A DNA stretch of 64,000 bases from Epiperipatus broadwayi (lineage: Eukaryota > Onychophora > Udeonychophora > Euonychophora > Peripatidae): NCBI GenBank assembly GCA_028023455.1, contig JAQFVV010000031.1:1676001-1740000 (forward strand), read 5' to 3'. Below the pieces are notes generated by a model. It had not been told where the DNA came from, ran no database searches, and worked only from the letters and a program-made list of their open reading frames with translations. The first letter of the stretch is position 1. The number at the start of each line of letters is the position of its first letter. The position numbers and the translations under genes were made by a program. Positions 23,081 to 35,391 of the stretch are shown piece after piece.

Positions 23081-24342
23081 GCATAATTTATAAACATTGA
23101 GATCTGCATTGGAAATAATTATGAAAGAATTATTTTACCCACTTCTTGTTTATTCTAGTACTGTTTGTTTTAGATTAAGTTAAATTAAAATAATTTTATT
23201 ATTCTTGTTAAATGAAAATAGATAATAAAGTAATTAAAAATATATTTGTAATTTATTAATATTTACATACCAGACTTTTATCAGAATCGCTAGTATAAAA
23301 AGAATGTATCCTACATTTGAAAGATTGTATCTTTTAATAATAATAATATTATGGTAGCTGCGCATCAGTAGATCGTACGAGAAATAAAGCATTGTTCTAT
23401 AATTGAAAGCTTTTTCAAGGTGATTTGAGATTTGTAGAATTCGGGAATGAGTTAAGAATCCTTAAATTAAAATGGTTGCTTTGTCATGATTCACTGTAGC
23501 GTTTTTTTTTAATATTCGGATCACTTTGATTATATATATAACTTTTTTTTTACTTCGTTTCATTTAAGTGTTAAAAAATTAAATTAAATATTTTTCTTAT
23601 TACCGGGGTTTTTTTTTTTTAATTTGTTTATTGTAAATTTGAAGATAAGCTCAACATAGAATTATTTCAATTCATATTTAAAATACAGCTGAATTAGAGT
23701 AATGAAACAGCCAGAAAGCTATGAATATTGACCACAAGCTTTGAAAAGTAGCGTTGAATTTAGACATTTGACAAACATTGATAAATATTTCTTTTTTATA
23801 CAGCACAATATTATATATTGAAATATATTTGGAAGTAAACCAATCTTTATGTGTGCACTGTTTTAATATAAATTACACATGTAAATAAAGATTTTAAAAA
23901 ACAAGTGAATCACTTGTCTTTCAAGCTTAACTATAAATATAAGTCAACTTTTGCTTATCGTGCATTTTTAAGGCTTGAATTTATTATATGACTAATTTTT
24001 TAAATCAAGTTTAACTTGTGCTTACTGCCATGTTCTGAGGATCTATCTCTAAAGACCAGTCACAGGAAGCTAAATAAACAAACGATATTCTTTGGTATAA
24101 CAAGATTTATTTAATGACAATAAATAATGTGATAAAAACAACGTAAAAGATACTAGTCCATTAATATTAATTTATTTTCCTCCTATAAAATTTTCTTCTT
24201 TCACTCCAGGAGTAAGTAATTCAGTTATTATATTTGCTCTGTCAAATTAAATCATCTCTTGAAACACAAATAAGCATATATAATTTTACGTGTGGAATAA
24301 GCTATTAAAGTTCGCAATATTAGTGCTTATATCAATACACAC
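23081..24342. other. AT-rich DNA without recognised feature
   Basis: No supported feature. Confidence 0.5.
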
Positions 24343-24414
24343 AATTTATATCCTATATTACATATATAGACACAGATATATAATAAGCCTGTGTTTCAGT
24401 TATTATAATTTATA
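24343..24414 (+). mobile_element. Tiny family A insertion (56 bp) with 8-bp flanks
   Basis: AATTTATA lies at 24343-24350 and 24407-24414. Between them are only 56 bp that match the family A stretch ending CCTGTGTTTCAGTTATTA. The piece carries the family's 3' end and no ribozyme, as expected from a severely 5'-truncated reverse transcript. Confidence 0.6.
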
Positions 24415-27400
24415 CATCATATATTAACAATCTCTGCTCCCAATTTTTCTCGTGGTTTGGTTAAGCTTCAGTTAACTACTATTTACTAGTAATAACCTTT
24501 TCAATACACAAACAAATAATTGCTTCTTGCTTGCCATTATTCCATTTTAGACTTCATGACTGCTAGTCGATCTACTAGTCTATATTTGAGCCATTCTTTT
24601 CTACTGATTTGTTATCATTTCAAATCAACAATAACTTTAATAATTCAGTCTACCCATTTTAACTGTTTCCTTCCTTGACTTCATTTAGATGGGAAATATA
24701 TATATATATGAACTAATTTTTATGCAACTAACTTTATTTGTATTCTAACTTAGTCTATAATTTTGGGATGATCTCTCCAGTGAATTTTCAATTACATTTG
24801 AGAATAGTAAAAGAAAAAAATAGCATATAAAAATAGACATTACTTAAATAGCAACAACATTGCATATATTATTAGTCTTGTGATAAAAATTCTAAATATT
24901 ACAAGCTTTAATATCAAATGCTACTCTGTGATATCAATTCAATAATTATATTCAAGCCAAATTTTGGTTAATCTGGAAATAATAGATATGATCATCTCTT
25001 GAAACATTTGAAAGGTAAAAAAAAACTTTTTTAAAAGATTTCTAAAATGTGCAAAGTCAAATGACTAAGATGGTTGATGAAATAAAAAATTTGCCACAAT
25101 ATGTCATTTTAATTTTCATGCCTCAATGTCATCTAGAATTTATTCTATAATAAAATGACTACTCTTTACTTTGTCAATGGCAATCTGCAGCCAGTGGGTT
25201 AAGATAATAAATTATATATGGATGATCTTGAAAACTAAGAATGATCAGTAAATCTACTGCATAGAAATTGTTTCTTTTGAGATTATCTCATTCATGTCTT
25301 ATAAGTTTGAGAAAATTCTTATTTTTTCATTATAAAAGTTGCATTGGTATACCATAACCACATTGATAATGCATAGAAATGTCCAAATATTCTATTGCAT
25401 AAAATTTTATTCAGTATGCATGTTTGGATCTTAAACCTAAATTTATAGTTAGAAACATGATAAAACTATGGACAATTTTTTTATTATCAATTCTGTATAT
25501 AACTAGACATATATCTAGAAAGCTAACTTCAAACTTACTTTTAAATAAATAACTAATCTAATGATCTGTTGCTAAGAAAACATGATATATGAGCAATAGA
25601 ATAGCAGATCAAGCATTATTAAACCCAAATTATTTTTTGTTTACTCAGCTAAGAATTGTTCCACTAGGCAAAATACATAAAACAGCTTAATTTTTAAACA
25701 CGATTATTCATACATACATAGTATATATTCTTGATACCATTAAAAATGATTTTTAGAAAAAGTAGATGTATTAAATACTTCTTGATTTGTCTGGAGCACA
25801 AATATAAAGACATCTTACCCATGTTGTGTTGTTTCTCTTGCTACCTCTATCTGATTTATAAATAACTAAAAATAATAGAACATTTATATGGATTGCATTT
25901 TGCATAAAAACAGATTAAATTAATTTTCTGAGCAATATTTAGTGATTAAAAAAAACGCCCATCAGACTAGACTAAATATGAAGACTCAATTCTTATTTTC
26001 CCTATATCGCCTAGCTAGTAATGAAGACGTGGATTTTAAAGAGCTAAACATCCCAGAATATTCCTAGCTCATCCTATCATTTTAAGATCCTGATGTTTAT
26101 GACTTCCCACACATATATTAAAAATTTATTGTATGCATATTATATATATTAATTCTCTTATCAAGAGTTAAGGCTTGATAACAATACTTTATTGCTAAGT
26201 TATTCTATCAGCCTCTGAGCAAAGAATTTGACATACACAATCAGTTAACTCTACACATTTAGATTATATTTTAGGACCAATGTTCAATTTATTTACATTT
26301 TTTTTAATACATATCTATAGGGATTTTTTTCTAAATAAGAAATTAACCAATATCCTACAATTTACTACTTTATGAGGAAAAAACCAACAAACAGTGATTT
26401 CAGTGTATTTTGATTATATTAAACATGCAGAATAGGAAGGGGGGAGGGAAAAAACTGCTATAATAACAAAACATATATTGTACTGTATTGAGGATATTAA
26501 CATGATAAATGAACTTGCAAAATCAAATTAACTGATTAAAAGTAGCGGGCAATGTTTTATGTGTAAACAAAGTTAGGTTTGAATTTCATTAATAATAATT
26601 TTGCGATTTAGAAAAATACTTCCGTTGTACGACAACTGCTTTTAAAGTAAATAATTTTTATACATAAAAATTATAATTTTAAAAAGTACTTCAGTTAAAA
26701 TAATGACATAAAAGGTATGTTTTAATAATACATTTGAATGTAGGCAAGGGTTTTTTTTTTGGGGGGGGGGGTATTAATATGTCGATATATATATATATAT
26801 CCGCTTTAATTCATTACAGTTTTAAACTAGCAGTAATTTTACATAGGGTTAGGCATTTCATGATGTATGAAGAAAGTTTTAACTTTGATAACTTATAATA
26901 ATAGATTGGCAGATGTCTATCATTTATTTAGAAAAAATATATTCAGGTAGTCATGATCTTTCAGCAGAGAACTTAATATAGTACATTCACATATAGTTAT
27001 CTACCACAAACATAGAAAAATAATAGATAAAAAGGCATTTACTCATCAGGTTTTCCAATTGCCAGATCTTGAGATTTTAAATCTTTTTCTATTTTTGATT
27101 TCCTTTCTAATAGCTAGATACCCATTAATCAGCAATTATATAATTAACTATGCATTTGGCCACCTCAATAAAATAATCTCAAGTCTGATTGAAACTTGGG
27201 AAGAGGGGGAAATCAACTTTTATGTGAATGAGATATAATTTCAGGTATTGGGTATGACAAGCTTAAAACCTTTATATACACATTACATACCTATATATAA
27301 CCTGCTACATTTTAGATAGATGTATTTCTTTCTTAAAGTCTGAAAATACTTTTAGAATCATCTAATCTGCTTTCTTACAAAATTTTACCTACTTACTATA

Positions 27401-28407
27401 TATACAGAGATTGAAAAAATATTGCAAATACTCTTTATCTTAAATTAATAGTATAATTTTGAGAATATAGAGTGCACTGATGCTGACAGAACCTTAAGAA
27501 AGGGCAAAATGATCTACGATAAAATAACATATTTCATTAAGTAAAGAATTGGCAATTTGTTTTAGTGTAAAAATGATCAAATTATTTGTCTTGATTATTT
27601 GAAATGTCAGTAGGTAGATCTGATTCATAGGCTTGATCAATTTTAAGGATGATGATGACACTTATTAAAGAAAAAAAACATTTAGAATCAATTATGTTTG
27701 AAAATTAATGGTATCTGAAAAACATCAGTAGATAGTGAAAGTGATTAACAGTCAAATAACACAAAATAACAAATCAGGGCAAACATAAAAACATTACAGT
27801 ATTTAAAAAAATAATTTCATATGAATTTTGCAAGGGAGTAATTGTGGCTGTGACAAATTATTTCAAAGCCATTGGTTTATGATATGCTACATTATTGAAA
27901 GTATGTATACATCATTTAATTTAACTAAACCATTGGAATAATTAGCATTTGAAGTTTATCAAAGAAGTCTATCATACAAAAATTTCTTCTTCCATATATG
28001 AAGCATGGTGGTGGAACTGTTAATATTTAAAAAGCCATATTATAAAATTGTTTGGGTTCATTGATTATTTAATATTCAATTTTATTTACAAGTGCAGAGA
28101 TCGTATGTAATTTAAATAGAAGGAATTTATACCCTAAGCATATGTTCTATAATGTTATAATAGCTTAATGATGTCTTATTGAGTAATGAGACACACTCTC
28201 AAACTAAAACGCTTTAGATTGGCTTATATAATTAAATTTGGATACAAAAGATAAGACAGCCATTCATCTTTTCAAAAGTCTATCTTGTGCTTTGGTTTGA
28301 GAGTATCCTCAGTAGTTTTCAAAACCTTGAGCTATTATAACAATACTACATTATATTGTGTTAGAGTGTAAATCTCGTATTTAAATTACATTATTATACA
28401 TGAACAC
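24415..28407. other. AT-rich DNA without recognised feature
   Basis: Four kilobases with no coding frame or repeat family that I can support. A T10 run followed directly by G11 occurs at 26751-26771, then an AT microsatellite. Confidence 0.5.
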
Positions 28408-28427
28408 GGTACTTGAGTATTAACTAA

Positions 28428-28614
28428 GCTATGACATACTACACCAAAGGCATACTATTCTAATCTTACGATCTTTAAGATAACGTCTCCTAGTGATTTG
28501 CGAACAAACTTAATCGATAAATTTTGCCCGCAGATCACGTGAAGTCACCTTGAAGTCACCTTGAAGATCGCAAGATTAGAATAGTATGCTTTTGGGTAGT
28601 ACATCATAGCATAG
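28428..28614. mobile_element. MITE, same family as 60.36 kb
   Basis: GCTATGACATACTAC..CATACTATTCTAATCTTACGATCTT is matched in inverse by AAGATCGCAAGATTAGAATAGTATG..GTAGTACATCATAGC. The element at 60355-60533 has GTATGACGTATT.. ends and the same inner GATAACGTCTCCTAGTGATTT type of sequence. Confidence 0.75.
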
Positions 28615-28659
28615 TTAATAGCAAAGAAGGAGATGTCGAATGTCACCATGTTTGGTGAT

Positions 28660-29700
28660 TGTGAAAAAATAATAATTTACTACGAAAAAAAATTATCAAA
28701 AAATTAATATTATAAAGAATCATTATAATTTTTAATGATATTTAACTAATCATTTGACCCTGAAAATGATGAAAAAAAAAACAAAAAAAAAATTCAAAAA
28801 TGAATATTATAATCATTACCCAATTTTTAATGATATTTAACTAATCATTTGACCCCGAAAACAAAAAAAAATTAACTAATCATATATATTTTCAGACTAG
28901 AAGCCGTTGCAATAATTTATTACTAATAATTTATTACAATAAAAAATTAGTATCAAAAATGAATATTATAAATAATCAAAACAATTTTTAACAAAAACGA
29001 TAAAAAAAAAAATTATTGAATATTATAAATAATCATTACAATTTTTGTAGGGATAGGGATATTTAAATAATCATTCGAACCCGAAACAAAAAAAAAATGA
29101 AGTAATCATTAGAATTTTTTTGTCAGACTAAATTTTCAGTCCAAAAATGAGACACATTTATTTTCAGAACAGCAGTAATAATTTACTCCGATAAAAAATG
29201 CAATAATTAGTTATAATTTATTACAGTAAAATATTATCAAAAATAAATATAATCGGCATAGCATAGTTAATACCAAACAAGAAGATGTGTTGAACATCTG
29301 CCATGTTGGCCGTTGTGAAATAATAACTAATAATTTACTACGATAAAAAGTTTATCAAAAATGAATATTATAAATAATCATTATAATTTTTAAGCAAATT
29401 ATTTGACCCTGAAACAAAAAAATCAACTAATCATTATAATTTTTTGTCAGACTAAAGTATGTATTGGCAGGAAAAAATCATTGGAGAAGACCCCCCCCCC
29501 TGCCAATTTTCAGTCCCAAAAATGAGACATTTAATTTCAGAACCGCAGTAATAATTTACTCCGATAATAAATGGACTAATAAGTAATATTTTATTACAAT
29601 AAAATATTATCAAAAATAAGTATTATAAATAATCTTTATAATTTTTAATGGTATTTAACTAATTATTTACATTTTTTTTTTTAAAAAAAAAAATTGTTCT
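28660..29700. repeat. Degenerate repeats of about 100-130 bp
   Basis: At least six blocks repeat the order AATAATTTAYTACRATAAAA, TATCAAAAATGAATATTATA, AATCATTATAATTTTTAATG, TATTTAACTAATCATTTGACCC and GAAAACAAAAAA. Spacing is irregular because of deletions. Another block end lies at 30859-30930, to the right of the 1.1-kb TIR element. Confidence 0.7.
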
Positions 29701-29754
29701 CTTATTACTAATATTCTATAATACAACTAATCCTCTTTAACAATCCAATTAATA

Positions 29755-30858
29755 GGTAATCCTGACTTTTAGCATCCCAAACAATTCGCCCTCTATTTTT
29801 AAAAAAATTAACTAACTACTTTTTCACACCTAAAAAAAAAAGTGTATGTAACTATATCCAAGTGTAAATGCTAATAAAAAAAGATTAAAAAAAATACTTA
29901 CATTTACATGCGTATTTTTCACGTATAGCGGTCTTTGCTGTATATAGAACTGTAAATAAATGACGTATATTAACTGTAAATGTTTTTCCGTAAAGAAGAA
30001 TAAATAACAAGAAAAGAAACTTACATTTTTAGGAGTAATTGGAAGCCACACAAGCGAGGAAATGCACGAAAAGGTCGTCGCGTGCGTGCAGATTTCTGAA
30101 AGAAAATTCCTGCAGGTAGGATGAGAACAAAGGTGTGCTCATCCCAAATTGGTATTTTAGTTTATGCTTTGCGACAGAGTGGACATAGGCAGAATTCCAC
30201 GCGGTCAAGCAAAAGTAGTTCAGAATTTGTCACGTGTCAAAAAACCAATTCACATTTAGGATCCGGGTGTCGAACTCTGTCATTCTATATATGTAATTTC
30301 AGAGTATATGTAACTATAAATTTATTTTTTACACGAACATCAATAAATCAAATGGATGTAATTGCAGAGTATATGTAACTATAAATGTCTTTTTTACATG
30401 AAAATGAATAAATAAAATGGATGTAACAAAACTTAATTTTTTAGGCTCTATTTAGTCTCACGCAAAGTTGCTATAAAAATTATGAACTACTGTACTTTGG
30501 TCATTTGTGACACGTGACAAATTCTGAACTACTTTTGCTTGACCACGTGGAATTCTGTCGTTATAAAAAATGGACGGATCCTAAATATGAGTTTGTTTTT
30601 TTGTTATTGAGTGTTCTTTATGTAAAAACATTTAGAGTTAATATACGTCATTTGTTTACAGTTCTACATGCAGCAAAGACCGCTATAAGTGAAAAATACG
30701 CATGTAAATGTAAGTATTTTTTTTAACATTTTTTTTTATTAGCATTTACACTTGGATATAGTTACATACACTTTTTTTTTTAGGTGTGAAAAAGTAGTTA
30801 GTTCATTTTTTTAAAAATAGAGGGCGAATTGTTCGGGACGCTAAAAGTCAGGATTACC
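29755..30858. mobile_element. Long terminal-inverted-repeat element, 1.1 kb
   Basis: The arms begin GGTAATCCTGACTTTTAGC at 29755 and end with the inverse at 30858. They run inward for roughly 250 bp or more, through CGCCCTCTATTTTTAAAAA and CACTTGGATATAGTTACATA type sequence. A further inverted pair, CCACGCGGTCAAGCAAAAGT against ACTTTTGCTTGACCACGTGG, lies near 30196 and 30530. Flanking blocks on both sides (29643-29714 and 30859-30930) are direct copies of each other. The open frames inside mirror one another as TIR shadows. Superfamily unknown. Confidence 0.7.
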
Positions 30859-31463
30859 TTTTAATGGTATTTAACTAATTATTTCCTTTTTTTTTTTTTT
30901 TTTTTAAAAAGCAAATTGTTCTCAATTATTAACTAGAAATAATTGCCTTTATGAGATAGTGCAATACTGAAATCGCTTCTTTTTCGGAAAAGACTGTAAG
31001 TTCCAATAACTTAATATGGCTTTATTTTCCTTTTCATGGTTTAGACATTTTGGTTAATTAGTCATAAATGGTAATTAGTAATACAATTAGATAAATTAAT
31101 AATAAAATTTGATAAATTAGGAATACAATTTGATAAATTAGTAAATAAAATCAGCAATAGTTGAACGATCAAAATATAAAATAAGCAATCAAAAAATATT
31201 CAATTCTTACAATGGCGGATCAGACACTGTAAAAAAAAAACGCGTCTCACTTGGTCAACGCAAACAGGTAAAAGACAGATATTTACCCAGAATTCACCCA
31301 AGTATTTTAAAATCTCGAAGGTGACCACGAAAACACTTTGACTGCTTTTATCGATTAGACATGCCACTGCTTCAGTTGCCATGACATTGTTTTGGTTCTT
31401 CGACGATTATATCTACCGGTGGGTTGTGTAGTATGTCATAGCTTAGTTAATACTCAAATACCA

Positions 31464-31759
31464 TAAATTTGTATATCAATTCTAAGTTTTAAAGCATATT
31501 AAGACAATAAAAATTGGATGAGCATTACCAACTGGAATCTTTTCATTTGGGAAAATAGTAGTGTTTTGGAGACAATGTTTTGTATCATGAAATCTCATCC
31601 CTTAAAATGTTTAAAAAGTCTGCATGAGATTTCATGATACAAAACATTGTCTCCAAAACACTACTATTTTCCCAAATGAAAAGATTCCAGTTAGTAATGC
31701 TCATCCAATATTTTATTGTCTTAATATGCTTTAGAACTTAGAATTGATATACAAATTTA
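31464..31759. mobile_element. MITE-like hairpin, about 296 bp
   Basis: TAAATTTGTATATCAATTCT at 31464 is matched by AGAATTGATATACAAATTTA ending 31759. The arms are about 135 bp and very similar (CAATGTTTTGTATCATGAAA against TTTCATGATACAAAACATTG), with a loop of about 25 bp. It directly abuts the 28.4-31.46 kb composite element. Confidence 0.8.
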
Positions 31760-32250
31760 CATTAATTATATACAAGATTATAGTTATCTTTGTTAATGCT
31801 ATATTTTTGACATCAAAAAAATTAGAAAATTATATCAATATAACTTTTGCAATTCTAAAGAAATTGTTAAGTCACTAAAAGATAGTCCTAGTTTAATAAG
31901 AGCTTGAGAAAAAATATTAGGCATGTCAGATTTTAGGAATCATTAAATTGTTTTTGGGAGACAATTAAAACTCGAGCATTTAAATATGAAAGTGTACGTA
32001 CATAATTTTTAGATGACTCTTGCATTGGCCATCTAGCTTTCGTTTAATAGTATAAATATCCATAGTTCAGTTTGTTATATGTTTATTTTTAAATTATGTA
32101 AATCACATTTTATGATTCTAAAGAATGGCTGGACGCTGTGATAGAGCAATTAAAATCTTTGTAGGATGTTAACGCTAATACAACATTCTTTTTTTTTTTT
32201 TTTAAAAAAAAAAAACAAACAAACTAGGTTTTATTCATATTATTGATAAT
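31760..32250. other. AT-rich DNA without recognised feature
   Basis: No supported feature. A T-run followed by an A-run lies at 32190-32214. Confidence 0.45.
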
Positions 32251-32545
32251 TTATTTTTCGATGTTAAAAAATCGAATTTTATTAATGAAAATTCTTAGCT
32301 AATTAATAATTTTGTATTCAAATTCTAATTAACTTTTTTTTATTATAATAAAATGGTTCCTGTTTTAAAAGATAAAAGAAATGCACTATTTTTCGATGTT
32401 AACATGACTTAATAACCTGAAAAAAAATCGAATTTTATTAATGAAAATTCTTAGCTAATTAATAATTTTGTATTCAAATTCTAATTAACTTTTTTTTATT
32501 ATAATAAAATGGTTCCTGTTTTAAAAGATAAAAGAAATGCACTAG
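32251..32545. repeat. Two-copy tandem duplication with a small insertion
   Basis: ATTTTTCGATGTTA at 32253 recurs 135 bp later. The following block (ATCGAATTTTATTAATG to AAAGAAATGCACTA) recurs 156 bp later because the second copy has about 21 extra bases, CATGACTTAATAACCTG. The rest is almost identical, so the duplication is recent. Confidence 0.85.
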
Positions 32546-33050
32546 ATGATTAGTAAATCAGGTATTTTAACTTTACCAGTTAACGATATTCTCTATTCTC
32601 CGTTAAAGCGATAATTAAGTTTTTAATTTAAAACAGATGAATTACTTCTTCATTCATAATACTCGGAGCATTATGTCAGGCCAGTAATTTGAACGGACTT
32701 GTTAAATCAAGAATGCAGAAACCTGCCCTAAATTCCATATCTTTTCCTTTTAAAAAAAAATTACAGAAATAAACGAATTTTAATTTTCCTTCTAAAACAA
32801 TGTGTGATTTGTACTACAATGCATTTATTTATTTTCTTTTTTTTTTTAAATCAATGATAAGGTAGTAAAATGAATAGTATTCAAAACCATTACAATAATT
32901 AAAAAAACAACAATTTAAAATAATATAAAATTAGTTTAAATGTGAAATTACTGAACAAATATAATTCATAATTACAATAAACCTATTAAAAAAAATAATT
33001 ATGTATGTATAATGAGTTCTTTGCCAAAAAACAAACATAGTAACTACATC
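32546..33050. other. AT-rich DNA without recognised feature
   Basis: No supported feature. Confidence 0.45.
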
Positions 33051-33277
33051 TGTCTGAAGGTTTGTAATGATGATATATTATTAGATGTTATATGCTGGAC
33101 TATTTCCCTCATCTACGAGTGAATATTGAATGTATAGAAAATTTAAACTTTAAACTTTCCAAATACAAACAACTTGTTATAGACAGGGTATGAGCACAGA
33201 CTTTCACATGACCCACCACTCTCCACACTATCTCATAACACTAATACACTTGAACACACATATGTTGAAAAGATAAA

Positions 33278-33334
33278 TAATCACCAATATACGTATTTCA
33301 TGCTAAACCAACAATCATCAGTTGGTCCAGATTA
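33278..33334 (-). ncRNA. Hammerhead ribozyme, family A
   Basis: Minus strand. Core CTGATGA and GAAA, stem III ATACGTAT and both parts of stem I are intact. Stem II is TTGTTGGTTTAGCA: the C of the consensus TGCT is T here, giving a G-T pair. Confidence 0.82.
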
Positions 33335-33749
33335 CCATCTCTACACATATATGCTACAAGTGCTCAGATATATATTAAGATAGCAAATCCTCCTACTTTA
33401 ATGGACAGGCTTCAATCCACTCCAGACTGCAACTCTTCAACCGTCCATCCAATTGAAAATCTGATGATGGAACACTCAAAGGCCACCCTGAGACCGAGAT
33501 TATTGTCACACCCATGTTGACCTAAGGTCAATCTGACCCCACATGTACAGGACATAATCCATTAAATACATATGCAAGGGATAGGCAGACATCTCTAATA
33601 TGTAATAGCTGAAATACACAGGCTTATACATACCTGTGTCTATATATGTAATAGACAGGGTATGAGCACAGACTTTCACATGACCCACCACTCTCCACAC
33701 TATCTCATAACACTGATACACTTGAACACACATATGTTGAAAAGATAAA

Positions 33750-33806
33750 TAATCACCAATATACGTATTTCATGCTAAACCAGCAATCATCAGTTGGTCC
33801 AGATTA
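33750..33806 (-). ncRNA. Hammerhead ribozyme, family A, intact core
   Basis: Minus strand. All elements match consensus: TAATC, CCAA, CTGATGA, TGCT/AGCA, GAAA, ATACGTAT, A, TTGG, GATTA. Confidence 0.85.
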
Positions 33807-34021
33807 CCATCTCTACACATGTATGCTACAAGTGCTCAGATATATATTAAGATAGCAAATCCTCCTACTTTAATGGACAGGCTTCAATCCACTCCACACT
33901 GCAACTCATGGACGGTTGAAGAGTTGCAGTGTGGAGTGGATTGAAGCCTGTCCATTAAAGTAGGAGGATTTGCTATCTTAATATATATCTGAGCACTTGT
34001 AGCATATATGTGTAGAGATGG

Positions 34022-34078
34022 TAATCTGGACCAACTGATGATTGCTGGTTTAGCATGAAATACGTATATTGGTGATTA
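34022..34078 (+). ncRNA. Hammerhead ribozyme, family A, intact core
   Basis: Plus strand, in the inverted arm. It has the full consensus as in the copy at 33750-33806. Confidence 0.85.
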
Positions 34079-34266
34079 TTTATCTTTTCAACATATGTGT
34101 GTTCAAGTGTATCAGTGTTATGAGATAGTGTGGAGAGTGGTGGGTCATGTGAAAGTTTGTGCTCATACCCTGTCTATTACATATATAGACACAGGTATGT
34201 ATAAGCCTGTGTATTTCAGCTAAACAACTTGTTAGTAAGAACACACAAATAAACAACACAAGCTAG

Positions 34267-34330
34267 TAATTACACGACGTTTCCAGTACTAGTATTAATC
34301 TCCACTCTTCTTCAGGTGTTGCTACATTAA
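34267..34330 (-). ncRNA. Hammerhead-like motif, family D, GTC cleavage site
   Basis: On the minus strand: ACAC before CTGAAGA, AGAGTGG of stem II with a diverged partner, GAAAC, ACGT as minimal stem III, C17 and GTGT pairing with ACAC. TAATT upstream and AATTA downstream could form outer stem I. This is the family D copy with the canonical GUC triplet. Confidence 0.6.
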
Positions 34331-35391
34331 TTAAGTATTCATCTTTAAAACAGTTAGTTATTCGTAAACAAGTAAAATTTATCATTAACGTCCCCCTCCC
34401 AAGGGGGAGGAGGAGTTTAATATTAATGGCACAAAAAAAAAGAGGGAAGAGAAAGACAAAAAATAAAGTTGAAAGTGATTTATGCAATGATTACATAATC
34501 CAATTCATGAAATATCACATGCTGAGCTTTCAATCTGTTTATTCATTTGATATCTTTTGACTTCTGCAACTAACTTTTTCCTGAAAGATTTCAAGCACCT
34601 TAATTCTACTTCACCTGCATCTTACTCTCCACATACCCTTCCAGAGTAAAAAAAAAAAAATCTAATATATCATCTTTTTCATATATCTTTTGAGATAGAT
34701 TTTTAATATCTATCTTTTCCACAAAAACTGTTGAATGGTTTCATGAAGTATTTTATTATCTGTGACATCACTTAACATTTAGAGTTGCATATATAGAGAA
34801 AGCATGATTTAATTTATTATTTTGGCATCTAATAAACAATCTTTTTATCTGTAAATACATGGAATATTAGTTTCAAAAAAATTAAGATAAATAACCTAAA
34901 TGCATTTTTGGTGCTGAGAACCTTTGTCAAGAACAATAGATATAAAACTTTTAAAAACCATTACATCAAACCTCGATATGGAGGTTATGAAGTCACCAAT
35001 CTAATTGCACATATTCCAAATAGTCCTCAAGTGAATAGTATTAGATTTTTTATTCATAATGAAGTTACCATTAGAAATAAATCAATCCTCTTTAATTTTA
35101 TATTTCCTATCATTGCGTTTGCTACAAACCATTTTTATTTTATTAGGATTGAAATGTGACCAAATAAATGCTCATATTCCAAAAACACTGATGACATTGA
35201 AGAATCCAAGTTAGCTTTAATTTAAGCCTCATATCATCATTTGATCTGAAATCCTATAATAATCATAATATCAATTATATTCCTGACACATAATCAAATA
35301 AACAATACAAGAATGTTTCATAAGATCAGATCTATCTTTACTATTGTTAATTAAATGATTTAATATAGATGACTGAAAACACATTCTTTAT
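34331..35391. other. AT-rich DNA without recognised gene
   Basis: A G/C-rich hairpin (CCCCCTCCC..GGGGGAGG) lies near 34391-34410. The 83-codon frame at 34908-35159 (MVLRTFVKNN..) matches no family I know and has no supporting context. Confidence 0.4.

Larger units (their letters stand above)
28408..31462. mobile_element. Composite element with 37-bp terminal inverted repeats, no transposase
   Basis: 28408-28444 (GGTACTTGAGTATTAACTAA..) and 31426-31462 are inverse copies with one mismatch in 37. The inside holds a small MITE sharing this terminus (28428-28614), a field of degenerate repeats of 100-130 bp, and a 1.1-kb long-TIR element (29755-30858). No transposase reading frame is visible; the frames at 29830-30051, 30121-30378 and 30514-30726 sit in or between the long TIRs. 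It could be one non-autonomous DNA transposon or several nested MITEs of a single family. The target duplication was not resolved. Confidence 0.65.
33167..34234. mobile_element. Family A element inserted in family D, 13-bp target-site duplication
   Basis: AAACAACTTGTTA at 33167-33179 is repeated at 34222-34234. The 1042-bp insert has one full minus unit (33180 to about 33650, 472-bp period), a second partial minus unit to about 33907, and then an inverted plus arm to 34221. The turn is a tight hairpin (CTGCAACTC, 12-nt loop, GAGTTGCAG). The right end TGTATTTCAGC matches the fixed terminus of the 21-23 kb array. The 75-residue frame at 33506-33733 is repeat DNA. Confidence 0.9.
33052..34316 (-). 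mobile_element. Family D copy, split by a family A insertion
   Basis: 33052-33179 has the family D 3' part on the minus strand (GTCTGAAGGTTTGTAATGATG..AACAACTTGTTA), and 34222-34316 continues it (AACAACTTGTTAGTAAGAACAC..TCTTCTTCAGGTGTT). Family A sequence separates the halves. The family D copy is single-armed here, unlike the hairpin at 16.9 kb. Confidence 0.8.

Noticed and set aside
27035-27080. Minus-strand CTGATGAG near 27.05 kb as a hammerhead
   Set aside because: There is no GAAA strand, stem II hairpin or stem I partner in the surrounding sequence.
30121-30726. Two open frames as candidate genes (85 and 70 codons)
   Set aside because: They lie in or between the arms of the long inverted repeat at 29755-30858, and parts mirror each other.
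34908-35159. 83-codon open frame starting MVLRTFVKNN
   Set aside because: No family match, start context or neighbouring exon; kept only as a note in the intergenic entry.
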